DNA from: Fastidiosipila sp.
GTDB taxonomy: Bacteria > Bacillota > Clostridia > Saccharofermentanales > DTU023
Reading direction: 5' to 3'
Assembly: GCA_012511175.1 (NCBI GenBank)
Contig: JAAZGO010000018.1
Coordinates: 1-34,177, forward strand
Length of the DNA: 34,177 nt
Both the position numbers and the translations under genes were made by a program. This document shows, one piece after another, positions 1 to 7,879 of this stretch (position 1 is its first letter; each line of letters opens with the position of its first letter). The notes under the pieces were generated by a model. That model ran no database searches. It was not told where the DNA came from and worked only from the letters and a program-made list of their open reading frames with translations.

Positions 1-20
1 ATTTCCTGTATGATTGCCAT
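1..20 (-). CDS. 5' end of an unidentified gene (partial)
   Basis: Only the first six codons lie inside the window, reading M-A-I-I-Q-E before the edge. The ATG at 20-18 is preceded, 6 nt upstream, by a full AAGGAGG ribosome binding site (33-27), which is why it is called a gene start. It lies downstream of radC on the same strand with a gap of about 95 bp. Too little is visible to name a product. The ribosome binding site is part of an inverted repeat described separately, so initiation may be controlled. Confidence 0.5.
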
Positions 21-88
21 GAGATTCCTCCTTCAACCGCAAAGGCGGTGTGTGCTTTACTCACCTTAGCAGTTTAGGGAGGAATCTC
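18..88 (-). promoter_or_regulatory. Leader with masked ribosome binding site
   Basis: On the minus-strand RNA the segment 88-78 (GAGATTCCTCC) is perfectly complementary to 31-21 (GGAGGAATCTC). That second arm contains most of the AAGGAGG ribosome binding site of the gene starting at 20. The 46-nt interval holds a smaller hairpin (ACCGC/GCGGT, 49-36). Folding of the 11-bp stem would hide the ribosome binding site. I do not recognise a known riboswitch consensus. On the plus strand the same repeat is followed by five T, so a long-loop terminator reading is possible, but no plus-strand gene points into it. Confidence 0.5.
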
Positions 89-115
89 TTTTTCTCCTAC
101 CGACCTACAAATACG

Positions 116-835
116 TTACTCGAACAGACCCAGCCTGCTGAAGCTGGAGGAAGATTCCGCACCGATAATGACGTGATCGAGTACCGGAATCCCCATCATC
201 TTTCCCAGTTCCGCGAATTTTCTGGTCGACTCGATATCCGCCTGCGAAGGCGAAGAGTCCCCGCTTGGGTGATTGTGAACCAGGACAATGGAGGCAGCGT
301 TTGCCTTGACTGCTTCACGGAAAATATCCCGCGGGTGGATAACGGCAGCCGCCAGCCCCCCCTGGGAGATCCGAACCGACTTGATGATTCGATTCCGGGT
401 GTCGAGCAGGAGGACATGAAACTCCTCTCTGGGCAAATAGCGCATGGTCGCCTCTACATGCCGTATTACGTCGTCCGGGCCCAGGGCTGGTGTTCTGACC
501 TCAGAACGCCGCTCCGCGACGGCCCGCTGTCCAAGTTCAACTGCGGCCAGCACCCGGACCGCCTTGACCCGCCCGATGCCCGGTATCTCCTGCAGTTCCT
601 CGGAACTGATCTCAAGCAGCCCTTTCAGTCCTTCACTTTTGAGGAGTATCTTCTGGGCAATCTGAATGGCGGTCTCCCCGCTCCTTCCTGATGTCAGAAC
701 GATGGCCAGCAACTCAGCGTGACCCAGCGCTCCGATTCCCTTTCGCTCCGCCTTCTCGTAGGGCCTTTCCGACAGGGGTAATTCTTTCATGGTCAGGAAA
801 TCACCCTGTTCTTTGCTTCCTCGATTCACTTCCAT
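116..835 (-). CDS. radC: RadC family JAB/MPN-domain protein
   Basis: 239 residues, a normal length for RadC. A helix-hairpin-helix stretch (about residues 81-104, with IPGIGRVKA) is followed by the JAB/MPN metalloprotease-like domain with its metal-binding signature HNHPSGD (H187, H189, D193) and an upstream Glu in PREEFHVL. The family was historically linked to DNA repair, but its biochemical role is not settled. The ATG at 835 has AAAGGA 9 nt upstream. An internal ATG at 790 (MKELPL) is the alternative and matches the usual RadC N-terminus. The gene follows holA by 104 bp on the same strand, in a block with comEC and engB. Confidence 0.93.
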   Translation of the reverse strand: MEVNRGSKEQGDFLTMKELPLSERPYEKAERKGIGALGHAELLAIVLTSGRSGETAIQIAQKILLKSEGLKGLLEISSEELQEIPGIGRVKAVRVLAAVELGQRAVAERRSEVRTPALGPDDVIRHVEATMRYLPREEFHVLLLDTRNRIIKSVRISQGGLAAAVIHPRDIFREAVKANAASIVLVHNHPSGDSSPSQADIESTRKFAELGKMMGIPVLDHVIIGAESSSSFSRLGLFE

Positions 836-873
836 CCTCTCTCATCCTTTCATTTGTTTCCGCTCAAACAAGA

Positions 874-895
874 GGCCGGCAAAACCTGCCCGGCC
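874..895 (-). terminator. Weak hairpin between holA and radC
   Basis: On the minus strand GGCCGG and CCGGCC pair around a 10-nt loop and are followed by TCTTGTTTG. The stem is short and the T-tract is interrupted, so this may be only a partial terminator or a processing site. Confidence 0.35.
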
Positions 896-939
896 AGGAA
901 TCAGCAGATAAATTCAGGAAAATGAGAAATGGCTGCTTT

Positions 940-1983
940 TCAGGCAGCTCCGCAAGCTCTTATGACCAGGATGGATAAGGCTTCCTCACTGCCGAGCCTC
1001 CCGGTTTTTACCGCAAGATCCGCCTGAAAGCAATTCTCCATCATGGCTTCCAGACCTTGCATGGTGAAGCTCTTTGCCTGCCTGGCAAGCTTGCGGGCGA
1101 AAAATTGGCTTTGGGTGACACCGCTTTCCAAAATCCGGTCACTGCTTTCACATTCGGCAGCGATCAGCAAGTCGCGAGTCTGGCGGGCCAGCATGGTTTG
1201 GATGAACAAAGGGGCCTCTCTGCGCGCAAGAAGAACATCGAGGCGCCCGAGCGCCTCGTCCACCCTGCCGGCGGCTATTGCGTCCGTCAAATCGAAAATT
1301 TTGCCGGTCAGGTCTTCGCGGCCCAGATATTCAATGTCAGCCAGGGTGACATCGCGCTTTTCTGTAAAGTGAAAATACAGGAAGATAATTGACAAGTCAC
1401 TGAAAATCGCAGACATCGAATAATCGCAACGTCGGATCAGGGAGTCAGCTGCTTCCCTGGTAATGCGAAGTTTTTCCCGGCCGCAAAGCGCCGAAATCCA
1501 AGCTTGCAGATCCGGGGCCTTCTGCTGGCCGAAACGGGCTGACAGGGTTCCCTGCTTTCTCATCTGCCGGAGCAGGGGGTTGGAGGAATGAACCGATTCT
1601 TCCGTAAAAACAAGATGGCAGTTTTCCGGAAGGTGCCCGAGTACCCGGGCCAATTCCCCTGAAACGCCCGATGAGGCCTGCGATGAGAAAAAGCCGCTTT
1701 GATCGATCTGGATAACCTTGTGAGCCGAAAGAAAGGGGGGAGTCCCTATCTCTGCGAGAAGACCTTCCGCGTCAATCGAGGAAGGTTTCCCATCGCCTGA
1801 CAGCTTGACAAGATCCATGGATTCTGACCCCGGCGACACCAGTGCCGCAACAATCCGGTCGCGTATCTGGCGGACCAAAAACAGCTCTTCTCCAGTCAGG
1901 ATATAGGCGGGACGGTCTATCCCTCTTTCCAGGTCATTTCCTGTTTCGCGGTAATCCATCCATTTGTCGATGACCGGTATCAT
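940..1983 (-). CDS. holA: DNA polymerase III delta subunit
   Basis: 347 residues, the usual size for HolA. This is the clamp-loader subunit that opens the beta sliding clamp in the replisome. The N-terminal region has the family pattern (AYILTGEELFLVRQ, then IGTPPFLSAHKVIQID and LPENCHLVFTEE), and the C-terminal half has the typical helical FIQTMLARQTRDLL segment. The ATG at 1983 lies 9 nt after the comEC stop, with GGTGG in that gap acting as ribosome binding site, so the two are probably translated from one message. The comEC-holA order is common in Firmicutes. Confidence 0.92.
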   Translation of the reverse strand: MIPVIDKWMDYRETGNDLERGIDRPAYILTGEELFLVRQIRDRIVAALVSPGSESMDLVKLSGDGKPSSIDAEGLLAEIGTPPFLSAHKVIQIDQSGFFSSQASSGVSGELARVLGHLPENCHLVFTEESVHSSNPLLRQMRKQGTLSARFGQQKAPDLQAWISALCGREKLRITREAADSLIRRCDYSMSAIFSDLSIIFLYFHFTEKRDVTLADIEYLGREDLTGKIFDLTDAIAAGRVDEALGRLDVLLARREAPLFIQTMLARQTRDLLIAAECESSDRILESGVTQSQFFARKLARQAKSFTMQGLEAMMENCFQADLAVKTGRLGSEEALSILVIRACGAA

Positions 1984-1992
1984 ATTCCCACC

Positions 1993-4191
1993 TCATTCTG
2001 TGCGGCCGGCACAGGGCAGCCACGTTGTAATCCTACCCTTTCCTCCCCGAATCTTCAAGAAAACGGCCCCGCTCTCATCCGTCCGCAGGATCCGGACCGC
2101 CCTTTGGTCAAGCCTGTCCAAGACATGGAGGTGGGGGTGCCCATAACGGTTGTTGCGGCCCGAGGAAATCAGGGCAGTCTTTGGATTGGAGGCTTCCAGA
2201 AAATCCGCTGAACTTGAATGCCTGGAACCGTGGTGGGCGACGTGCAGCAGATCCGCTGAACAATCGACCCGCGACCTGAGGATGGCCCGCTCACCTTCTT
2301 CGGTCAGATCGCCGGTCATTAGAAGAGACAGCCCCCCCATCGTCACGCGCATCACAAGGGAGGCCTCATTCAGATCAACCCGGCCGCTCCTTGAATCCGG
2401 GTGCAGAACCTCAATCAGGCTCTTTCCAAGCCTGATTGAATCCCCTGCCTGCAAAAGGGTGACAGGCAGATTTGACTCTTTCGCCATCTCCAAAAGCAAG
2501 GCCGTCATGTCTTCTTCATGCAGGGGCCCGGTCTGACTGTCGGCTTCGACCGCTGGCAGGCACAGGTGTCCGATCAATCCGGCATCCATGAGTTCCGCGA
2601 TCCCCCAGGCGTGATCGTTGTGAGCGTGTGTGACAATGGCAAGGTCAATCTTGCCCAGCGCCTGCATCCTGGCCGCAGGGATGATGGTCCGGTAACCGTG
2701 GTTTTTATCACCTCCGTCGATTATCAGCGTCTGGCCGCTCTCCGTGATAAACAAAGTTGCATCTCCCTGCCCCACATCAAAAAAGATAACTTTGGCCGCC
2801 GGCGTGGAAAAGATGGCAAGACATACCACGAGCAGCCAGCCAAGCGACGAAGCTGCCAGGGCGGCAGCCGGCGGCAATTTTCTCTTCTTTTTTGCAAAAA
2901 ACCAAGCCCAAAATGCGATCAGCGGCAGAAAAAGCAGACACCACTTCAAAGGGATGAAAGCAGCGTGTGTCTTGGCAACTGCTTCCGACATCCACATAAG
3001 AAGATCAGCAGCCGGGTTCAACAAAGCGGCAATCGCGCGCGTCGTCGGGGCAAAGAGCTCGGAGGACCGGGGCAGAAAGGATAAGACAAAGAGGGCGGGA
3101 TAACTTGCGGCCATCAGGTAAGCGGCCAAAGGCAAGGCGGCCATATTCAAAAAAGGGGACAGCAAATGGATGCCTGGCGCTGTCGTGATCTGATAAGGGA
3201 GGATGACCCCCTGGGCAGCCGCCGAAAAAACCATGGCAGCCCTCAGTTTTGTGTAAACCGGGGATCCGGATCGTCCTGAAAGCCGCTTGGCTGTGTGGAA
3301 TACCGCCCCGGCCGCTGACAGGCTCATCCAAAATGACTGGTCAAAAATCGCGTAGGGCTTGGCGGCCAGCAAGATCGAACCGATTAATAGAAGAAGGTTG
3401 AACCCATCACGCCGGAGCCGGGTAAAAAAATCCAGTTTTGATGCGAAAAGAACCAGTGACGCCCGGCTGATGCCGCTCTTCCAGCCGCTCAGGATACCCG
3501 GCAGGAGGATCAGGGGGAGGATCGCCCATTGTCTGGCTTTGAGGGGCAGCCTGGATTTTCGCGCAAGCCACATGAGGGGGCCAAGCAGCAAGATCAGGTG
3601 GGTCCCTGATACACTGGTCAAATGAGAAAGCCCCGAGCTGCGCAGAAAGAAAGTCTGCCGGTCCTGGAGAAGACGTGTATCGCCTGTCACAAGTGACAGG
3701 ATCAGGGGTCCGCAGCGGCTCTCCCACAAGGGCAAGTGATGCTGACGGACGAAATCACGGATCCGGTCCGGCAGCCTTGCGAACCAAAGAAAAAAACCCT
3801 GGCGCGGGTCAAGCCGGAAGCTGCCTGACCGCCCGATCCAAACGGCTCCCCTGGACCAAAGCCAGTTACGTTCCGAGAAACCGCCGGGATTTCTTGCGCC
3901 TTCTGCGCACTCAAATACTGCCCGCCCCTCGATCCGGTCTCCTTTTTGTGCGGGGAGGTCCGTGCGGATCAGAACAGGGGTTCCATCGGCCAGCCGGATC
4001 TTCTGCGCCCGAACCCCATGCGGATCACCGGGCAGGGGGTTGCCGGCCTCCACAACCAGGCCGGTAAAGTTGATCGCTCCTTCTGGAACCCGTCTTTCCC
4101 ATCGCGCGATTCTCAGCCGGCAACTGAAAAATGAAAAAGAGAAAAGAAGAACGAAACAAAGGGCGCCGGGCCGCATGGCGACAAGACGCAT
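1993..4191 (-). CDS. comEC: ComEC/Rec2 DNA-uptake channel protein
   Basis: A membrane channel for transport of single-stranded DNA across the cytoplasmic membrane during natural transformation. From the ATG at 4191 it has 732 residues in the full three-part layout: a hydrophobic N-terminus and soluble OB-like region (about 1-150), a multi-helix competence domain (about 160-460, with SVSGTH at 193-198), and a C-terminal metallo-beta-lactamase-like domain beginning near VIFFDVGQGDA with metal site THAHNDH (521-527) and later AHHGSRHSS. The ATG at 4191 has a GAGAGAG stretch upstream. An in-frame ATG at 4221 has no ribosome binding site and is less likely. No frame breaks are seen. No other late competence genes are in the window, so transformability cannot be judged. 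Confidence 0.92.
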   Translation of the reverse strand: MRLVAMRPGALCFVLLFSFSFFSCRLRIARWERRVPEGAINFTGLVVEAGNPLPGDPHGVRAQKIRLADGTPVLIRTDLPAQKGDRIEGRAVFECAEGARNPGGFSERNWLWSRGAVWIGRSGSFRLDPRQGFFLWFARLPDRIRDFVRQHHLPLWESRCGPLILSLVTGDTRLLQDRQTFFLRSSGLSHLTSVSGTHLILLLGPLMWLARKSRLPLKARQWAILPLILLPGILSGWKSGISRASLVLFASKLDFFTRLRRDGFNLLLLIGSILLAAKPYAIFDQSFWMSLSAAGAVFHTAKRLSGRSGSPVYTKLRAAMVFSAAAQGVILPYQITTAPGIHLLSPFLNMAALPLAAYLMAASYPALFVLSFLPRSSELFAPTTRAIAALLNPAADLLMWMSEAVAKTHAAFIPLKWCLLFLPLIAFWAWFFAKKKRKLPPAAALAASSLGWLLVVCLAIFSTPAAKVIFFDVGQGDATLFITESGQTLIIDGGDKNHGYRTIIPAARMQALGKIDLAIVTHAHNDHAWGIAELMDAGLIGHLCLPAVEADSQTGPLHEEDMTALLLEMAKESNLPVTLLQAGDSIRLGKSLIEVLHPDSRSGRVDLNEASLVMRVTMGGLSLLMTGDLTEEGERAILRSRVDCSADLLHVAHHGSRHSSSADFLEASNPKTALISSGRNNRYGHPHLHVLDRLDQRAVRILRTDESGAVFLKIRGGKGRITTWLPCAGRTE

Positions 4192-4288
4192 CAAGCTCTC
4201 TCTTCCCAGACTTTCTGCCATGTCCGGATTATGCGGACCGGCTGGATTTTACGGAAAGTCTTTCTTCCCCTTTTTCTTCAGTTCCGTG

Positions 4289-4939
4289 TCAAATCGACGC
4301 GAATGCGCTTCCGAGCCTCTCAATCATCCGGTCTTCCAGCCTTTTCATCCGCTCGTCACCCGGACTGAGCCCCGCAGAAACGGACAGGGGGTTCAACAAG
4401 GGGCAGCCCTTCTTTTGAACGTAAGGCCGGATGACGGCCAATGCCTCCTGCTCGGCTTTGGCGACCTGCTGCTTTGAGAGTTTGTCGGCCTTGGTCAGGA
4501 CCACCTGCCAGTCCATCTCATAATGGCTCAGGTAATCAAGCATTTGAAGATCCGCCTGACTGAATCCCCGACGTATATCAAGGAGTACCAGGACCAGGGC
4601 GATCGGTCTTCCCGCTTCAAAGTACTGCTCAGTAACCTTTGAAAAAATCTCTTTCTCTCTCTGCGATGTTTTGGCATAGCCGTAACCCGGCAAGTCGACA
4701 AAATAGAAATCAGGCGATACATCATAGAAAAACACCATCCGGGTTTTTCCCGGCGTTTTACTGGTTCTCGCAAGGTTTTTCCGCTTGCTGAGGGCGTTGA
4801 GCAGGGTCGATTTCCCAACATTGGACCGGCCGACGAAGACAATTTCCCGTCTGGACGGCTTTGGAAACTGTTTACTTGAAGCGGCCGCTACATATGCAAT
4901 ACCGGCTGTTTCCATTTTTCGTTTTTTCGTCTTGGCCAC
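4289..4939 (-). CDS. engB: Ribosome biogenesis GTPase EngB (YsxC)
   Basis: 216 residues from the preferred start. This is a small TRAFAC GTPase needed for assembly of the large ribosomal subunit. The G motifs are all present: G1 GRSNVGKS (37-44), G3 DLPGYG (82-87), G4 TKAD (149-152) and G5 SVSAG (186-190). The start is chosen as GTG at 4939 because AAAAGG lies 8 nt upstream. The in-frame GTG at 4945 is only 2 nt from that site. The gene is divergent from the PRPP synthetase paralog at 4988, with about 48 bp between them, and comEC follows on the same strand after about 95 bp. Confidence 0.95.
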   Translation of the reverse strand: MAKTKKRKMETAGIAYVAAASSKQFPKPSRREIVFVGRSNVGKSTLLNALSKRKNLARTSKTPGKTRMVFFYDVSPDFYFVDLPGYGYAKTSQREKEIFSKVTEQYFEAGRPIALVLVLLDIRRGFSQADLQMLDYLSHYEMDWQVVLTKADKLSKQQVAKAEQEALAVIRPYVQKKGCPLLNPLSVSAGLSPGDERMKRLEDRMIERLGSAFASI

Positions 4940-4960
4940 TGTCACAACCTTTTCATCTGC

Positions 4961-4966
4961 TATAAT
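4961..4966 (+). promoter_or_regulatory. -10 box of the PRPP synthetase operon
   Basis: A perfect TATAAT lies in the short divergent gap. It would place transcription start just before the GGAGG ribosome binding site (4976-4980), which is 7 nt from the ATG at 4988. No convincing -35 hexamer is seen at standard spacing, so the assignment rests on the -10 alone. Confidence 0.4.
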
Positions 4967-4987
4967 TGTGCCACCGGAGGATCCTGT

Positions 4988-6268
4988 ATGTCTAACCTTG
5001 CTTTTCCGGCCGAACAGTCTGTTAAAAACCTTTTCGGGGATGATCCTGTCCTTGATTCATACGGACCCATCGGCCTGATAACGGAGCAGCTCGACCCCGC
5101 ACTTGCGGAACGCATCAACCACCAGCTCAGCTTGAGAAGGCAGGAAGCCGCCAGACAAAACCCCGAACTGCTTGGAATTCCCGGCTATGTCCGGAGCGAA
5201 TACCGGATTAAAGTCGATCTGACCCGTTTCAGTTCCGGCGAGGGCAAGGCACAGATTATCGATTCGGTCCGGGGCCACGATCTTTTTATACTGACCGATG
5301 TCCTTAACTACGGCGCCCATTATAGCCGATACGTCGCCGACGTGTCGATGGCACCTGATGAGCACTTCCTGGATCTGATCCGCCTCATTCTTTCATCACG
5401 CGACTCAGCCGCCCGCATTCATGTGATCATGCCCTACCTCTTTGAAGGGAGGCGGTTTCGGAAATCTGCCAGGGAATCGCTCGATTGCGGAGCCATGCTC
5501 CGTTATCTTTTCAGTTTGGGGATCGACAATTTTATTACCTTCGACGCCCATGACTCCCGCGTCGCCAATGCCGTGCCTAACTCAAATTTTGAATCCTTCC
5601 CCACCTCCTATCAGAGCATTCGCACCATCCTTGAAACCATACCGGACCTGAAGATCGACAGTAATTCACTGATGATTGTGAGCCCCAATGAGGTCAGCAT
5701 CAACCGCTGCATTTTCTTTGCCTCCGCCATGAAAGTCCCCCTGGGCATATTCTACATGCGCCGGGACTTCCAATATATTGAGGGGCAGCCCCACCAGGTG
5801 ATGACCCGAACCTATCTGGGGGATTCGGTCGAAGGCAAGGACATCATCATTGTCGCTGACATGCTGGACAGCGGCAGGGATCTGGTTGCCAGCGCAAGCG
5901 AACTGAAGTCGCGCGGCGCCAACCGGATCATCTGTTCCGTTTCCTACACCCAGTTCACCGAGGGGATCGGTCACATCAGGCAGGCCTGGGAGAGCGGAAT
6001 CATCGAGCGGGTTTTTTCCACTGATATGTCCTACAGGCCGCCGGAGGTTTTGTCGTCGCCCTGGTACACCGATATTCCCATGGCAGATGACCTGGCCCTC
6101 TTGATTTCCGCCCTGAACCACGATGCTTCCCTGTCAAGGCTGATGGCTCCGGCTGCGCGCATCGATGCCTTGCTGGAACGAGGCGGTTACCGGTTTTTGC
6201 AGGGAGACGAAGGCGACAGCATCGAAGACAGACAGCTTACATTTTCAGATTTTGCAGTAAGGCAATAA
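4988..6268 (+). CDS. PRPP synthetase paralog, probably degenerate
   Basis: 426 residues, related along its whole length to the next gene and to ribose-phosphate pyrophosphokinases (ATP + ribose 5-phosphate to PRPP + AMP). Shared features are FSSGEGKAQI, VIMPYLFEGRR and FITFDAHDSRVANA. Two catalytic sites differ from active enzymes. The flexible-loop Lys of KRR is Met (M257, in YMRRDF), and the PRPP-binding loop reads VADM (A290-D291) instead of VDDM, losing one of the two acidic residues that hold the ribose. The downstream paralog keeps both. It may be a regulatory or structural subunit, comparable in idea to the PRPP-synthetase-associated proteins of eukaryotes, but this is inference. GGAGG lies 7 nt before the ATG. 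Confidence 0.8.
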   Translation: MSNLAFPAEQSVKNLFGDDPVLDSYGPIGLITEQLDPALAERINHQLSLRRQEAARQNPELLGIPGYVRSEYRIKVDLTRFSSGEGKAQIIDSVRGHDLFILTDVLNYGAHYSRYVADVSMAPDEHFLDLIRLILSSRDSAARIHVIMPYLFEGRRFRKSARESLDCGAMLRYLFSLGIDNFITFDAHDSRVANAVPNSNFESFPTSYQSIRTILETIPDLKIDSNSLMIVSPNEVSINRCIFFASAMKVPLGIFYMRRDFQYIEGQPHQVMTRTYLGDSVEGKDIIIVADMLDSGRDLVASASELKSRGANRIICSVSYTQFTEGIGHIRQAWESGIIERVFSTDMSYRPPEVLSSPWYTDIPMADDLALLISALNHDASLSRLMAPAARIDALLERGGYRFLQGDEGDSIEDRQLTFSDFAVRQ

Positions 6269-6282
6269 GCAGGAGAAATACC

Positions 6283-7518
6283 CTGACAGCTGAAGAGTTC
6301 CACAAGTCCTTCAAAAGAGGCGACAGCAACTATTACACCTATGATCAATACGGAAACAATCCCATGTTGCCCATCGCACCTGTCGCCCTGATTGCCTTGA
6401 AAGGAGCGCTTGACTTCTCCGGTGAGGTCAACAGGGCCCTGATCGCCAGGCGGAAAGACTACTTGTCGGGAGCCATGCCTGCAAAAGTTTCGCCAGGTTT
6501 TATGCGGGACGATTTCCACGTGCCGGTCAACACCTTCCGCTTTTCCTCCGGTGAGGGCAAGGCAGTCATCGAGAGCACCGTCAGGGGACATGATCTCTAC
6601 ATTCTCTGCGATGTGACCAATCACTCGGTTACTTATAAGATGCGCGGATCCCTCAACAGAATGAGTCCGGACGACCATTACCAGGACCTGAAACGGGTCA
6701 TTCTGGCCTCATCGGGCAAGGCGCGCCGGATCAACGTCATCATGCCCTACCTCTACGAGGGACGCCAGCATCGAAGAAATGCACGTGAATCGCTTGACTG
6801 CGCGCACATGCTGATTGAACTCGATCAGCTGGGTGTCGACAATTTTATTACCTTCGATGCTCACGACGACCGGGTGGCTAACGCAACCCCTACATCCGGC
6901 TTTGAAAATGTGCCCACCACCTATCAGGTTCTGGAAACCATGATCAGATCTTTCCCCGATATCCGCTTTGTCCACGACGAGATGATGATGATCAGCCCCG
7001 ATGAAGGTGCCATCTACCGCGCCATGTACTATGCGTCTGTCCTTGGCATCCCCCTGGGAACCTTCTACAAGCGGCGGGACTACACTGTCATCAAAAACGG
7101 CCGCAACCCCATTATCGCCCACGAATTTCTCGGGCAGCCCGTTGCCGGGCGCGACGTGATGATTGTCGATGACATGATTTCATCAGGCGAATCCATGCTG
7201 GAGATCGCCAAGACATTGAAGGCGAGCCGTGCCAGACGGATATTCTGCGTGGCGACTTTCGGCCTCTTTACCGACGGCCTTGAGGCCTTCAACAGAGCTT
7301 ATGAAGAGGGAACGATTGATGCCGTTTTTTGCACCAACCTGATTTACCGGGCACCGGAGCTTCTGGCAGCCCCCTGGTACAGGGACGTCAGTGTTTCCCG
7401 TTTCGTCGCCCTGATCATCGATGCCCTCAATCACAATGCCTCCCTCTCATCGCTCCTGGATCCTACAACAAAAATCCGGACCCTCCTGAAGGCCATTAAC
7501 GGAGAAGAAAAAGGCTAG
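6283..7518 (+). CDS. prs: Ribose-phosphate pyrophosphokinase (PRPP synthetase)
   Basis: Makes PRPP for purine, pyrimidine, histidine and NAD synthesis. Catalytic elements look intact: FSSGEGKAVI, ITFDAHDDRVANA, the loop KRRDYT with K236, and the PRPP loop VDDMISSGES with D269-D270 (numbered from ATG 6364). The start is not settled. The first in-frame ATG (6364) has only a weak GGAA upstream. A CTG at 6283 has AGGAG (6271-6275) 7 nt upstream and opens 27 more codons in frame. The added segment has GD-x6-D-x-YG, resembling GD-x4-D-x-YG near the N-terminus of the first paralog. I prefer CTG (411 residues); ATG gives 384. The gene lies 14 bp after the first paralog, so one operon is likely. Its stop overlaps the stop of the convergent HIT gene. 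Confidence 0.88.
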   Translation: MTAEEFHKSFKRGDSNYYTYDQYGNNPMLPIAPVALIALKGALDFSGEVNRALIARRKDYLSGAMPAKVSPGFMRDDFHVPVNTFRFSSGEGKAVIESTVRGHDLYILCDVTNHSVTYKMRGSLNRMSPDDHYQDLKRVILASSGKARRINVIMPYLYEGRQHRRNARESLDCAHMLIELDQLGVDNFITFDAHDDRVANATPTSGFENVPTTYQVLETMIRSFPDIRFVHDEMMMISPDEGAIYRAMYYASVLGIPLGTFYKRRDYTVIKNGRNPIIAHEFLGQPVAGRDVMIVDDMISSGESMLEIAKTLKASRARRIFCVATFGLFTDGLEAFNRAYEEGTIDAVFCTNLIYRAPELLAAPWYRDVSVSRFVALIIDALNHNASLSSLLDPTTKIRTLLKAINGEEKG

Positions 7519-7865
7519 ATAATCCGAGGTCCAAGCTCAAGCCCTCCGATCAGGTGGAAGTGGACGTGCATGACAGTCTGGCCGGCATCCTCCCCGCAAT
7601 TGTTGATCAGTCTGAAACCGGCTGATTCCAAACCGCAGGCGCGCACGATTTCCGGGAAGGCTCTATAGAGGCGGGTAAGTATTTCGAGACCCTGCGGCGT
7701 CGATGACATCTCGTAAAGATCTGAAAAATGGTTTTTTGGGACAATCAGGACGTGAACCGGCGCGACGGGATTCAAGTCCTTAAAGGCGACCACATCGTCA
7801 TTTTCGAATACCTTGGCCGAAGGAATGGTCCCTTCAATTATCTTGCAAAATATACAATCTTCCAT
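7515..7865 (-). CDS. HIT family nucleotide-binding hydrolase
   Basis: 116 residues from the ATG at 7865, a typical length. It has the N-terminal CIFCKI pattern and the histidine-triad active site HVHFH (residues 100-104) followed by LIGG. Family members (HinT/Hit) hydrolyse nucleoside phosphoramidates or dinucleoside polyphosphates; the substrate here is unknown. The start at 7865 gives the usual MEDCIFC N-terminus and has AAAGAG 7 nt upstream. The alternative ATG at 7883 overlaps the alaS stop as ATGA. The gene follows alaS directly and is probably co-transcribed with it. Its stop codon overlaps that of the convergent prs gene. Confidence 0.93.
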   Translation of the reverse strand: MEDCIFCKIIEGTIPSAKVFENDDVVAFKDLNPVAPVHVLIVPKNHFSDLYEMSSTPQGLEILTRLYRAFPEIVRACGLESAGFRLINNCGEDAGQTVMHVHFHLIGGLELGPRII

Positions 7866-7879
7866 TTCTTGACTCTTTC

